A stretch of 6,176 nucleotides of DNA from an uncultured Lachnospiraceae bacterium (GTDB lineage Bacteria; Bacillota; Clostridia; Lachnospirales; Lachnospiraceae): positions 1 through 6,176 of the forward strand of contig CATLGN010000107.1 of the NCBI GenBank assembly GCA_949935685.1, read 5' to 3'. This document shows, one piece after another, positions 1 through 6,167 of the stretch (its first letter is position 1; the number at the start of each line of letters is the position of its first letter). The notes below the pieces were generated by a model. That model was given only the letters and a program-made list of their open reading frames with translations. It had not been told where the DNA came from and made no database searches. The translations under genes were made by a program, and so were the position numbers.

Positions 1-958
1 TCAGACTGTCCGTCAGCGTATCCACATCCGCGGCCCTGCATATCTCGCTCGCGCTTCCCACATTGTCCACGGCAATGCCCACGCTGACCGCGGGCGTCCC
101 CTTCAGCGTCTTATGAATAAAGGAACCGTCGTTTCCCATCACGCCAAAGTAAGACTTTGTCTCGGTTTTTTCCGCAAAATCATGCAAAAGCGCCTGTGAC
201 GGCAGCATCTGGCGGTCGTAATATCCGAGAATCACACCGTCCCCGGTCTGGATCTTCCGCTTCGCCGTGTCAAACGCCGTCAGCGCAATCGCCGCGTCGG
301 GACGGATGACATACGTGGCCGTCTTCGTCCCCCGGAAGCCGATCACCGACTGCGCGATGCCGCCGACTGCCAGATGGAAATCAAATTCCGCATCCTGCAA
401 CCGCTCCAGAAGCGCGATCGTCACCTCATTAAAAACGCGCGGAAACAACGCTTTCGACAATACAATGCCGTTATGTTCCCGGAAAGCGCTGCCGTATCCG
501 ACCAGATCGCCGGGACGGATGACATCCTTGATCTCGTCATACGAAAGTCCGCAGGTGATGGACAGATCCTCCGCATTTTTCACCTCGCAGGAATCCTCCA
601 GCGCCTTTTTGTCCATACAGATCACACCGTCGATGCAGGTGTCTTCCCGCGTCAGAATGCGCACACGCTGATGCAGCAGCGAACTGCATGCAACATTTTC
701 CAGCGGAATAAAGGCAAGCGTCCCCTCTTTTTTCACCTCCGAAACCATCAATCCCACTTCATCCAGCGGGGAGGCGATCATAAAGGTGGGGGCATCGGGA
801 TTTTTTGCCTTTTTTATGGCAAAAACCGACCCCAGACGATCGTTTTTGATCTCATCGCACAGAGGCTCATAGCACGACCGGAGCATTCCGGCAACCTCCC
901 GCTCCGCGCTGCTGACCCCGAAACAGTTACATAGTTTTTCTAATCTCCCTGTGTTCAT
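1..958 (-). CDS. M42 (glutamyl aminopeptidase/FrvX-like) family protein lacking the metal-binding residues; 3' end beyond window
   Basis: The frame opens with ATG at 958 and stays open for 319 codons to the left edge, so perhaps the last 20-40 residues are missing (M42 proteins are usually 330-360 aa). The start follows AAAGGAGAGG. M42 landmarks are recognisable in order: a DEVG segment (66-69), a SKAL segment (168-171), an AQSVIGFRGTKTA block (202-214) matching the family's QEEVGLRGA region, PDAAIAL (220-226), and the NDGSFIH...GTPAVSVGI block (276-295). The two-metal site looks destroyed. The His two residues before DEVG is P64, the bridging Asp after SKAL is F172, the tandem Glu pair is S204-V205, the Asp after IAL is T227, and the final His is G301. 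The reading frame is intact, so this looks like a maintained pseudoenzyme rather than a decaying gene. M42 relatives occur in other PTS operons (frvX, sgcX of E. coli). A peptidase activity should not be assumed; a structural, chaperone-like or other role is possible. Confidence 0.8.
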   Translation of the reverse strand, partial: MNTGRLEKLCNCFGVSSAEREVAGMLRSCYEPLCDEIKNDRLGSVFAIKKAKNPDAPTFMIASPLDEVGLMVSEVKKEGTLAFIPLENVACSSLLHQRVRILTREDTCIDGVICMDKKALEDSCEVKNAEDLSITCGLSYDEIKDVIRPGDLVGYGSAFREHNGIVLSKALFPRVFNEVTIALLERLQDAEFDFHLAVGGIAQSVIGFRGTKTATYVIRPDAAIALTAFDTAKRKIQTGDGVILGYYDRQMLPSQALLHDFAEKTETKSYFGVMGNDGSFIHKTLKGTPAVSVGIAVDNVGSASEICRAADVDTLTDSL

Positions 959-970
959 ACCTCTCCTTTT

Positions 971-1019
971 AAAAACCGCCGCAAAATCCATCGTGAAACT
1001 TCATTTTGCGGCGGTTTTT
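971..1019 (-). terminator. Intrinsic terminator-like hairpin directly before the M42-like gene
   Basis: Positions 971-987 and 1003-1019 are a perfect 17-nt inverted repeat (AAAAACCGCCGCAAAAT and its complement) around a 15-nt loop. On the minus strand the GC-rich stem ends in GGCGGTTTTT, the form of a Rho-independent terminator. The T-run is followed at once by the AAAGGAGAGG ribosome site of the M42-like gene, with ATG 12 nt after the stem. The A/T-flanked palindrome could also act on plus-strand transcripts. The placement suggests partial termination between the GrdB-like and M42-like genes, or conditional read-through. No separate minus-strand promoter is visible between the hairpin and the ATG, and there is no room for one. 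Confidence 0.75.
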
Positions 1020-1067
1020 CTGTCATATCATATGCCCGGTCAATATCCTTCCACATGCCTCGGAATA

Positions 1068-1592
1068 TTAATAACAAACCCGGGTGCGGACGTTCTCGAG
1101 TTCTTCTGACTGCTTCACCGTACACTGTATAAATTCACACAGATCCGCAAAGCTGTCGTTCAAACCGGTGCCGCCCTTTTTTGGCATTTTCAAAATCGGT
1201 GTTTTGTCTTTATATGCCGCAATTGTATCCGCATTTTCCACGGACATCATGGCGCAGGACTTTATATCGGTACTCTCCAGAATGGAGGTGGAAATCATAG
1301 CGGCCATCTTTCCGTAATCCAGGTAGTTAAAGCACGGCCCGCACAGAACAAAGTCCGGCTTCACCTTTTTTACCATGGCTGTCATTTTTTTCACAACTTC
1401 TTCTTCATTGTCCCGGAAATATTCATTGCCGCAGTAAAGCGTGGCGGCAACCTGCGCTCCGATTTTTTCGAAATGGGGTTCCAGCATCAGCGCAGAACCA
1501 ATCCCGCCTTTCACGGCAGTCAGTCCCACATTCGGATTTGACTTTCCGCCGGCTCCTGCCAGCCCCTGATCAAAAATCAACACAACTTTCAT
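1068..1592 (-). CDS. GrdB-related stand-alone domain protein with CGPC motif (putative oxidoreductase)
   Basis: This 174-aa soluble protein has a strong AGGAGG 6 nt before its ATG. Its opening KVVLIFDQGLAGAGGKSNPN, then the VKGGIGSAL segment (28-35), LYCGNEYF (52-59), KPDFVLCGPCFN (78-89), DYGK (92-95) and KKGGTGLNDSFADL (138-151), match the order of blocks I recall from the N-terminal part of GrdB. GrdB is the selenoprotein B subunit of glycine/sarcosine/betaine reductase. GrdB is about 430 aa with a C-terminal Sec-containing UxxC region. This protein stops well before that, at TAA, so a selenocysteine extension is unlikely. Residues C84 and C87 form a CGPC motif where GrdB typically reads AGPA; further cysteines are C54, C113, C152, C157 and C173. 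It lies behind a PTS and before an M42-like gene, with no GrdA, GrdC, GrdD or thioredoxin gene in the window. The family relationship is fairly secure. The reaction is unknown, and a thiol-based redox role is inference. Confidence 0.8.
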   Translation of the reverse strand: MKVVLIFDQGLAGAGGKSNPNVGLTAVKGGIGSALMLEPHFEKIGAQVAATLYCGNEYFRDNEEEVVKKMTAMVKKVKPDFVLCGPCFNYLDYGKMAAMISTSILESTDIKSCAMMSVENADTIAAYKDKTPILKMPKKGGTGLNDSFADLCEFIQCTVKQSEELENVRTRVCY

Positions 1593-1619
1593 ATCCTGCC
1601 TCCTGTATCATTTCCATAT

Positions 1620-1644
1620 GGTCAGCGCAGTATGTGCGCTGACC
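1620..1644 (-). other. Perfect hairpin between PTS IIC and the GrdB-like gene
   Basis: GGTCAGCGCA (1620-1629) pairs perfectly with TGCGCTGACC (1635-1644) across a 5-nt loop. It begins 12 nt after the IIC stop codon on the minus strand. No T-run follows on either strand, so it does not look like an intrinsic terminator. An mRNA end-stabilising or processing element that sets the relative level of the PTS and GrdB-like messages is plausible. A protein-binding palindrome is the alternative. Confidence 0.6.
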
Positions 1645-1656
1645 TGTTGAAACATC

Positions 1657-3009
1657 TTAATCCAATTCGAGATCGTCAAAGGACAGATCATCCAGTTCGT
1701 CCGTCTCGCCGCTCGCGGCGCTTTCTTCCTCCAGATAACGCTTATCCAGAAGTTTAAAGAATGGATAGTAGATCAGTATATCCACAGCCAGCATGACAAT
1801 CTGGACGACGGAACCCATTACCGATCCCGTTACCAGGAATCCCGAGAAGACAATCGGGCAGGTCCACGGCAGTTGGACACCCAGCGTGATCGGCATAATG
1901 CCTGTCACTGTGGCGACATATCCGATAATCGTATTGGCAACCGGCGCAAGGATAAACGGAACCGCCATCAGCGGGTTCAATACGATCGGCAGACCAAAGA
2001 TCAACGGCTCGTTGATACCGAAAATACCGGCCGGAAGCGACAGTCTTCCCAGCGTCTTCATCCGGTTGGATTTTCCCAGGAACGCCATCATGATAACAAG
2101 GCCCAGTGTGGAACCGCCGCCGCCGAAATTGCAGAAGAAATCCGAGAAACCGGCCGTAAAGATATTGGTCATTTCCAGACCTGCCTGCGCAGCCTCATAG
2201 TTTTCTACGGTCAATACTTTATGAATCGGGCTGAAAATCGTATTGGTAACAGCCGGTCCGTTGATACCGAAGAACCAGAACAGCGTGGACAGGAACTGAT
2301 AGATCACTTCAAATCCCGACAGTTTGCCAAGTCCTACGAGAGGCGCCTGTAATACCTGATAAATGAAATAGTGAACATACTCAAAGGATGTATGGTCAAA
2401 AATAATTCCGACTGCAAAGAATACGGTCATCGCGATCGCCGACGGAACCAGCGAGGCAAACGATTCCATAACCATCGGCGGAACACCGTCCGGCAGACGG
2501 ATAATCAGTTTCTTTCTGATCGCCCACGCATAGATCTCCACCGACAAAATCGCCGTAATCATCGCCAGGAACATACCTGCCGTTCCCAGAAACGTAAACT
2601 GGAATCCGCTGAAGGATGCCGCTTCCGCAGCGCCTTCCACTTCCACAAATGTTTTCTGCGGGGTAATAATCAGAAAACATACCAGTGCCACAACCGCGCC
2701 GCCGATCCGGTTTTCCAGTCCCTTCTCCCGCGCATAACAGTATCCGATACTCAGAACGCCAAGGAGCGCCACACAGTCAAAGGCTATCGCTGACACCCGT
2801 CCCAGATACGCATCCCAGCCGGCTCCGAAAATGGCAGTCATCATATCCAGAAATCCCTGCATCGGGAAATTGGAAATCAGCAGGAAAATAGAACCGACGA
2901 TCGTAATCGGAACCGTTACCAGAAATCCGTCACGGATTGCGGACAGTATCTTGTTCCTTGACAGCACATTCGCAATGGGCATCAGGATTTTTTCAAGTTT
3001 CTGCATCAT
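1657..3009 (-). CDS. PTS lactose/cellobiose-family membrane component IIC
   Basis: This is the membrane permease of a PTS, which carries the sugar across the membrane and presents it to phosphorylated IIB. The 450 aa match the family length. The N-terminus KLEKILMPIANVLSRNKILS, the many hydrophobic spans (about 29-48, 76-92, 103-117, 138-162, 185-205, 236-250, 300-312, 344-370 and 386-416), FFCNFGGGGSTLGL (291-304) and the GINEPLIFGLPIVLNP signature (331-346) are typical of LacE/CelB/ChbC proteins. E334 in NEP is the conserved substrate-site glutamate. The segment at 246-252 reads FFGINGP where relatives usually have GIHG, so the conserved His is N250. The C-terminus after about residue 425 is a soluble, very acidic tail. 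Two adjacent ATGs (3009 and 3006) follow AGAGG; the first has the better spacing. It starts 3 nt after the IIB stop, so translation is probably coupled. The exact sugar cannot be inferred. Confidence 0.95.
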   Translation of the reverse strand: MMQKLEKILMPIANVLSRNKILSAIRDGFLVTVPITIVGSIFLLISNFPMQGFLDMMTAIFGAGWDAYLGRVSAIAFDCVALLGVLSIGYCYAREKGLENRIGGAVVALVCFLIITPQKTFVEVEGAAEAASFSGFQFTFLGTAGMFLAMITAILSVEIYAWAIRKKLIIRLPDGVPPMVMESFASLVPSAIAMTVFFAVGIIFDHTSFEYVHYFIYQVLQAPLVGLGKLSGFEVIYQFLSTLFWFFGINGPAVTNTIFSPIHKVLTVENYEAAQAGLEMTNIFTAGFSDFFCNFGGGGSTLGLVIMMAFLGKSNRMKTLGRLSLPAGIFGINEPLIFGLPIVLNPLMAVPFILAPVANTIIGYVATVTGIMPITLGVQLPWTCPIVFSGFLVTGSVMGSVVQIVMLAVDILIYYPFFKLLDKRYLEEESAASGETDELDDLSFDDLELD

Positions 3010-3012
3010 AAC

Positions 3013-3336
3013 TTATTTTCCTCTACTTTCTTTGTACAGCTTCATCGCTTTCTTTAAAACTCTCTCGCCGTCCACATTGCCATAATCCGTGCTGTCAATC
3101 ACCGTCACAACCCGATCCTGGCCATACCGCTCGTTCACCTTCTCATACAGATGTTTTACCTGCGGCCCGAGCAGAATCACTTCCGGATTGAATTCCGTTA
3201 CAATGTCGTTCATCTGTGCATCGGAAAATGCCTTGATCTCGATTGGCAGTTCATGCGCATCCGCGGTTTTCTGCATCTTGCTTGCCAGCAGACTGGTGGA
3301 CATTCCTGCATTGCAGAATAAGTAAAAACGTTTCAT
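3013..3336 (-). CDS. PTS lactose/cellobiose-family phosphotransfer component IIB
   Basis: This 107-aa cytosolic protein accepts phosphate from IIA on a cysteine and passes it to the sugar bound by IIC. The start MKRFYLFCNAGMSTSLLASK carries the P-loop of the lactose/cellobiose IIB family with phospho-acceptor C8. The pattern PEVILLGPQVKHLYEKV (about 55-71) is also typical. The start at 3336 is chosen because AAAGGAGG lies 9 nt upstream. An in-frame ATG at 3360 would add eight unrelated residues, overlap the IIA stop and swallow this ribosome site. The gene sits between IIA and IIC as expected for a split three-gene permease. Confidence 0.95.
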   Translation of the reverse strand: MKRFYLFCNAGMSTSLLASKMQKTADAHELPIEIKAFSDAQMNDIVTEFNPEVILLGPQVKHLYEKVNERYGQDRVVTVIDSTDYGNVDGERVLKKAMKLYKESRGK

Positions 3337-3345
3337 AATGATTTT

Positions 3346-3353
3346 CCTCCTTT
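3346..3353 (-). promoter_or_regulatory. Ribosome binding site that fixes the IIB start
   Basis: AAAGGAGG on the minus strand lies 9 nt before the ATG at 3336 and inside the longer alternative frame that would begin at 3360. It supports the shorter 107-aa IIB. Confidence 0.8.
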
Positions 3354-3356
3354 CCC

Positions 3357-3665
3357 TCAATTCATTTTTTTGTAAAGCCCGATCAGCTCCACAGCCAATA
3401 ATTTAATGGTTTCCGCCGCCATCAACTGGTCCTCGGCGTGCATCAGCAGCAGGCACACTTCCGTCTTTTCTCCGCCCGCTTCCTTTGTGATCAGCTCGGC
3501 ATGCTGCTTATGCCCGTTTAAATAGCATTCCTCTCCATGCCGGATCATCTCTTCCGCTTTTTCATAATCGCCTTTCTTCGCAGCCTCCAGTGCGGAAATA
3601 TAATCGCTCTTAGCCTCCCCCACCGCAGAGATGATCTTAAAACAGATCATTTCCATTTCTTCCAT
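3357..3665 (-). CDS. PTS lactose/cellobiose-family phosphotransfer component IIA
   Basis: This small, mostly helical cytosolic protein takes phosphate from HPr and hands it to IIB. The 102 aa match the family. The helical pattern EMICFKIISAVGEAKSDYIS, AL.AA..GDY..AEEMI (about 25-41), HKQHAELI (52-59) and LLLMHAEDQLMAAE (72-85) is diagnostic. H76 is the expected phosphorylation site and D79 the expected metal-site Asp of the trimer. The start at 3665 is chosen over an in-frame ATG at 3686 because the AAGGAGG ribosome site lies between them, 8 nt upstream of the chosen ATG. It begins 13 nt after the RDD gene stop and ends 20 nt before IIB. Confidence 0.95.
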   Translation of the reverse strand: MEEMEMICFKIISAVGEAKSDYISALEAAKKGDYEKAEEMIRHGEECYLNGHKQHAELITKEAGGEKTEVCLLLMHAEDQLMAAETIKLLAVELIGLYKKMN

Positions 3666-3673
3666 GTTGTCTT

Positions 3674-3680
3674 CCTCCTT
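3674..3680 (-). promoter_or_regulatory. Ribosome binding site of IIA overlapping the RDD stop codon
   Basis: AAGGAGG shares bases with the TAA stop of the upstream RDD gene (3681-3679). Ribosomes ending the RDD frame therefore finish on the IIA ribosome site, which favours coupled translation. The site also decides the IIA start at 3665. Confidence 0.8.
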
Positions 3681-4245
3681 ATTCATTTTTGTCTTGATTC
3701 ACCACTACTTTGCTGCAGGCCCACAGATCATGGACTGCGTTTCCTCCTTTGTATACCATCCAGACAGAGAGCAGGAAAATCGCGAACATCGTATAGCCGA
3801 GTACCGTCCCGACCGTGCCCGTCGTCAGCATCGCCAGCATCTGCGTGACATATTTCCCCGTGAGCATAAACGAACCTTCGAGAATCATAACGCCTGCAAT
3901 CTGCCGCAGCGCAAGTCTGTCTGCCGGAAGCGGCTGTCCGTCTTCTCCGATTATGCGGATATTCATCAGCCTCTTGCCAAACGTCTGCCCTCTCCATATT
4001 CTGCATGGAATCCCGTAAAAATAGATGGCGCCGAATAAAAGTCCGAGCAGGCCTGCCAGCCAGCCCCAGGGCGCTTCAAACAATGTAATATCGGTATTGA
4101 TCGCCGTCTCACCCGTCCGCATATTCCACAGGATGCCAACCGGAACCGCGCTGAAAGCCGATCCCAGATACCAGTCCAGCAAAAAGGCAAATATTCTTTT
4201 GTTCGGCGGAGCCGGAATAACTTCGATCTTCCTTTGTTTTTTCAT
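3679..4245 (-). CDS. RDD-family small integral membrane protein
   Basis: This 188-aa membrane protein of the RDD family is named for a conserved Arg and two Asp. Here these are R17 and D24 in the first segment (RIFAFLLDWYLGSA) and D173 in the closing VHDLWACSKVVV. The cytosolic-side motif RIWRGQTFGKRLMNIRII (82-99) is typical. Hydrophobic spans lie at about 18-40, 58-80, 114-140 and 146-166. Family functions are poorly defined; some members are linked to ion exchange, and I infer nothing specific here. The start at 4245 is preferred because AGAAGGA lies 5 nt upstream. The ATGs at 4263 and 4260 overlap the regulator stop (ATGATGA) but have no convincing ribosome site, although coupled starts there cannot be excluded. 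Its place between regulator and PTS genes suggests a job linked to the transported compound or to membrane placement of the system. Confidence 0.88.
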   Translation of the reverse strand: MKKQRKIEVIPAPPNKRIFAFLLDWYLGSAFSAVPVGILWNMRTGETAINTDITLFEAPWGWLAGLLGLLFGAIYFYGIPCRIWRGQTFGKRLMNIRIIGEDGQPLPADRLALRQIAGVMILEGSFMLTGKYVTQMLAMLTTGTVGTVLGYTMFAIFLLSVWMVYKGGNAVHDLWACSKVVVNQDKNE

Positions 4246-4259
4246 GTCCATCCTTCTCA

Positions 4260-6167
4260 TCATTCTATCAGGCCGACAAAGGCCTCCGCGCTTTCCGCCT
4301 TCATAATCTTCGACAAAAGAAGCGTGTCGTCGCAGATATTGCCAAGCCAGTCAAAAAATATCTTCAGCAGTTCCCGTTCATCGTCCCTGACAGCCAGCAG
4401 TAAGACCAGACGCACCTGATATTCTCCCCATTGCACAGGCTTTTTCAGAATGGCGATGCTCATCGTGGAATGGATGGCCGAATAGTTCAGCGCATGCGGG
4501 ATCGCATAGCCGTAACTGAACGAAGTGAACGCCATTCGTTCCCGCGCAAACGTGGATTCCTGAAAACTTTCTTCCACGCGTCCGCCCTCATACAGACGGT
4601 TGCACATATAGCTGATCACATCTTCCCACGTATCGCACTCCAGATGATAGAAATAGTAATCCTGCAGAATCAGGCATTTGATAAAATTATCAAACTCCGT
4701 TTTATAATGCCGCTTATCCAATTCCGCAATTGCCCGGAATATCTTGTATTCGTCACCCGTATTGACAAACATACTGATCGAAATCATCGGTATGTCCAGC
4801 TTATGTGTCAACGGTATCGTCGAAATAATCAGATCGGGCCGCAGTTTTTCGATCACCGACGCCTCATAATATTTGAGCACGGCGTCGATTACAATACGCT
4901 CTCCAAAACGCTCCAGTATCTTATCGCTGCACGCCCCGGTCAGCGTATTGCTGTTGGGCTGAATCAGAACGACATGATAAAAATATTTGATATTCAGCCG
5001 GTCATATGCCGCGCCGAGATGAATCGCCAGAAACCCGATTTCATCTTCCGATATGGAACTGCCCGTATATTCCTCAATAATATGACCGATAAAAACACTC
5101 ATCTCAAACACAAGCGGATAGGTCTTTTTAATCTCTGCCAGACAGACATTGGAGACGACCGCCCGATAGCGAATCCGTTCCAGAAGATTCTGCAGATGCA
5201 GAACAATTCCGTCCTTAAACGTGACATCCCCGGAAAAATCAATATCATATCGCTGCCGAACCGTACTGATAATCTTCACCATCAGTTCTTCCGCCTGTAC
5301 CAGATATTCTTTTTTCTGATCGAAAAGTGTGCTTCTCTGCCTGCCGATCAGCAGGTTTGCAAACAGAACCACTTCGTTTTCATTCAGGTCAAAACAGAGA
5401 GAAGCCGTCACCTTTGTAAAAAACGCCATTGCGATCTGATACTCTTTCGTATCCCGGATTTCGCTACGGCACCTGTCTGTCTCGACATAATTGCAGTTCA
5501 TCATTCTCTGTATCGAAACGCCCACATGGATCATCAGCATGGGAAATGTCTCTTCCCGCACCCGGTAATGATACTGCCTGAGAATTTCTTCCAGCGTGTT
5601 TTTTACTCTGATCAGATCAAAGTTGGGGAAAAGCTCATCGATTTTATTGATATTGATAAAGTTGCCCCGCGTCTCGTTCGCAAGCAGATCTTTATAGACA
5701 GACCGCTTGCATTCCTCGCTCCCTTTCAGAAAAATATGACTGTCTGTCCTGACCAGTTCCACGCCTTCATATTTTTCCAGCATCTCGGAGACCTTTTTCA
5801 TATCGTTTTTGATCGTAAATTCGCTCACATAAATATCATACTGCAGATCAAAAATATTCAGCTTCCGCGCACTGAAAAGCAGCTTTTCAATGATATACTT
5901 GCAACGTTCCCCGGAAGTCTGCGGAATCCCCTTCCTGCGCCCCGGACTGCCATGCCCCGGATCATTTTTTTCCAGAGCCTCCCGGTTGATCCGGTATCCA
6001 TAGCGCACGCTGGATTCTATCAGCCCTTCGCATTCCTTTCGCAGCGACTCCATATCATTGCGGATTGTGCGGTCTGAAACGCTCAGCATCGTTGACAGTT
6101 CTTTCCCCGTGATCCAATTCTCTTTTTCTTTTAGAATTTCAAGAATTCTTTTCTGTCTCGTTTGCAT
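4260..6167 (-). CDS. LicR/ManR-type PTS-regulated transcriptional activator (BglG family)
   Basis: This 635-aa cytosolic regulator probably activates this operon when its PTS is working. Domains in order are a DeoR-like winged helix (about 1-62, with SVSDRTIRNDMESLRKE at 29-45), a second Mga-like helix-turn-helix (about 86-150), PRD1 (about 185-285), PRD2 (about 295-393), a IIB-like domain (about 396-485) and a IIA(Fru/Mtl)-like domain (about 490-635). Known phosphorylation sites of Bacillus LicR (H219, H278, H333, H392, C413, H559) map to H214, N271, H324, H383, Q403 and H558 here. The second PRD1 His and the IIB cysteine are therefore absent, while both PRD2 His and the IIA His (in YAIPHAL) remain. 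The start MQTRQKRILEILKEKENWIT is typical of the family; only 9 nt lie upstream, so no ribosome site can be judged. Its TGA overlaps possible RDD start codons. It binds DNA rather than RNA, by analogy with LicR and ManR. Confidence 0.93.
   Translation of the reverse strand: MQTRQKRILEILKEKENWITGKELSTMLSVSDRTIRNDMESLRKECEGLIESSVRYGYRINREALEKNDPGHGSPGRRKGIPQTSGERCKYIIEKLLFSARKLNIFDLQYDIYVSEFTIKNDMKKVSEMLEKYEGVELVRTDSHIFLKGSEECKRSVYKDLLANETRGNFININKIDELFPNFDLIRVKNTLEEILRQYHYRVREETFPMLMIHVGVSIQRMMNCNYVETDRCRSEIRDTKEYQIAMAFFTKVTASLCFDLNENEVVLFANLLIGRQRSTLFDQKKEYLVQAEELMVKIISTVRQRYDIDFSGDVTFKDGIVLHLQNLLERIRYRAVVSNVCLAEIKKTYPLVFEMSVFIGHIIEEYTGSSISEDEIGFLAIHLGAAYDRLNIKYFYHVVLIQPNSNTLTGACSDKILERFGERIVIDAVLKYYEASVIEKLRPDLIISTIPLTHKLDIPMISISMFVNTGDEYKIFRAIAELDKRHYKTEFDNFIKCLILQDYYFYHLECDTWEDVISYMCNRLYEGGRVEESFQESTFARERMAFTSFSYGYAIPHALNYSAIHSTMSIAILKKPVQWGEYQVRLVLLLAVRDDERELLKIFFDWLGNICDDTLLLSKIMKAESAEAFVGLIE

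Noticed and set aside
267..934. Overlapping plus-strand open frames of 134 and 186 codons
   Set aside because: They are antisense to the M42-like gene, whose minus-strand frame is open from 958 to the edge and has recognisable family motifs.
1022..1067. A promoter for the M42-like gene (TTGACC and TATGAT in the gap after the GrdB-like gene)
   Set aside because: The two hexamers are only 5 nt apart and nothing resembling a -10 lies 16-18 nt after TTGACC; any transcript would also meet the terminator at once.
1068..1070. Selenocysteine read-through extending the GrdB-like protein to a full GrdB
   Set aside because: The frame ends in TAA, not TGA, and the following 109 nt hold a terminator and the next gene, so there is no room for the missing C-terminal domain.
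2371..2793. Plus-strand open frame of 140 codons and a minus-strand frame of 94 codons within IIC
   Set aside because: Both overlap the confident IIC gene in other frames and show a highly charged or odd composition without family features.
3337..3360. Earlier start for IIB at 3360
   Set aside because: The eight added residues do not fit the family, the start would overlap the IIA stop, and the strong AAAGGAGG site lies inside the extension.
3666..3686. Earlier start for IIA at 3686
   Set aside because: The AAGGAGG site lies within the added seven codons and is well spaced for the ATG at 3665.
4431..6077. Plus-strand open frame of 548 codons
   Set aside because: It lies wholly antisense to the well-recognised regulator, its translation shows no family features, and it is rich in residues expected from reading a real gene backwards. 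No ribosome site or promoter supports it.
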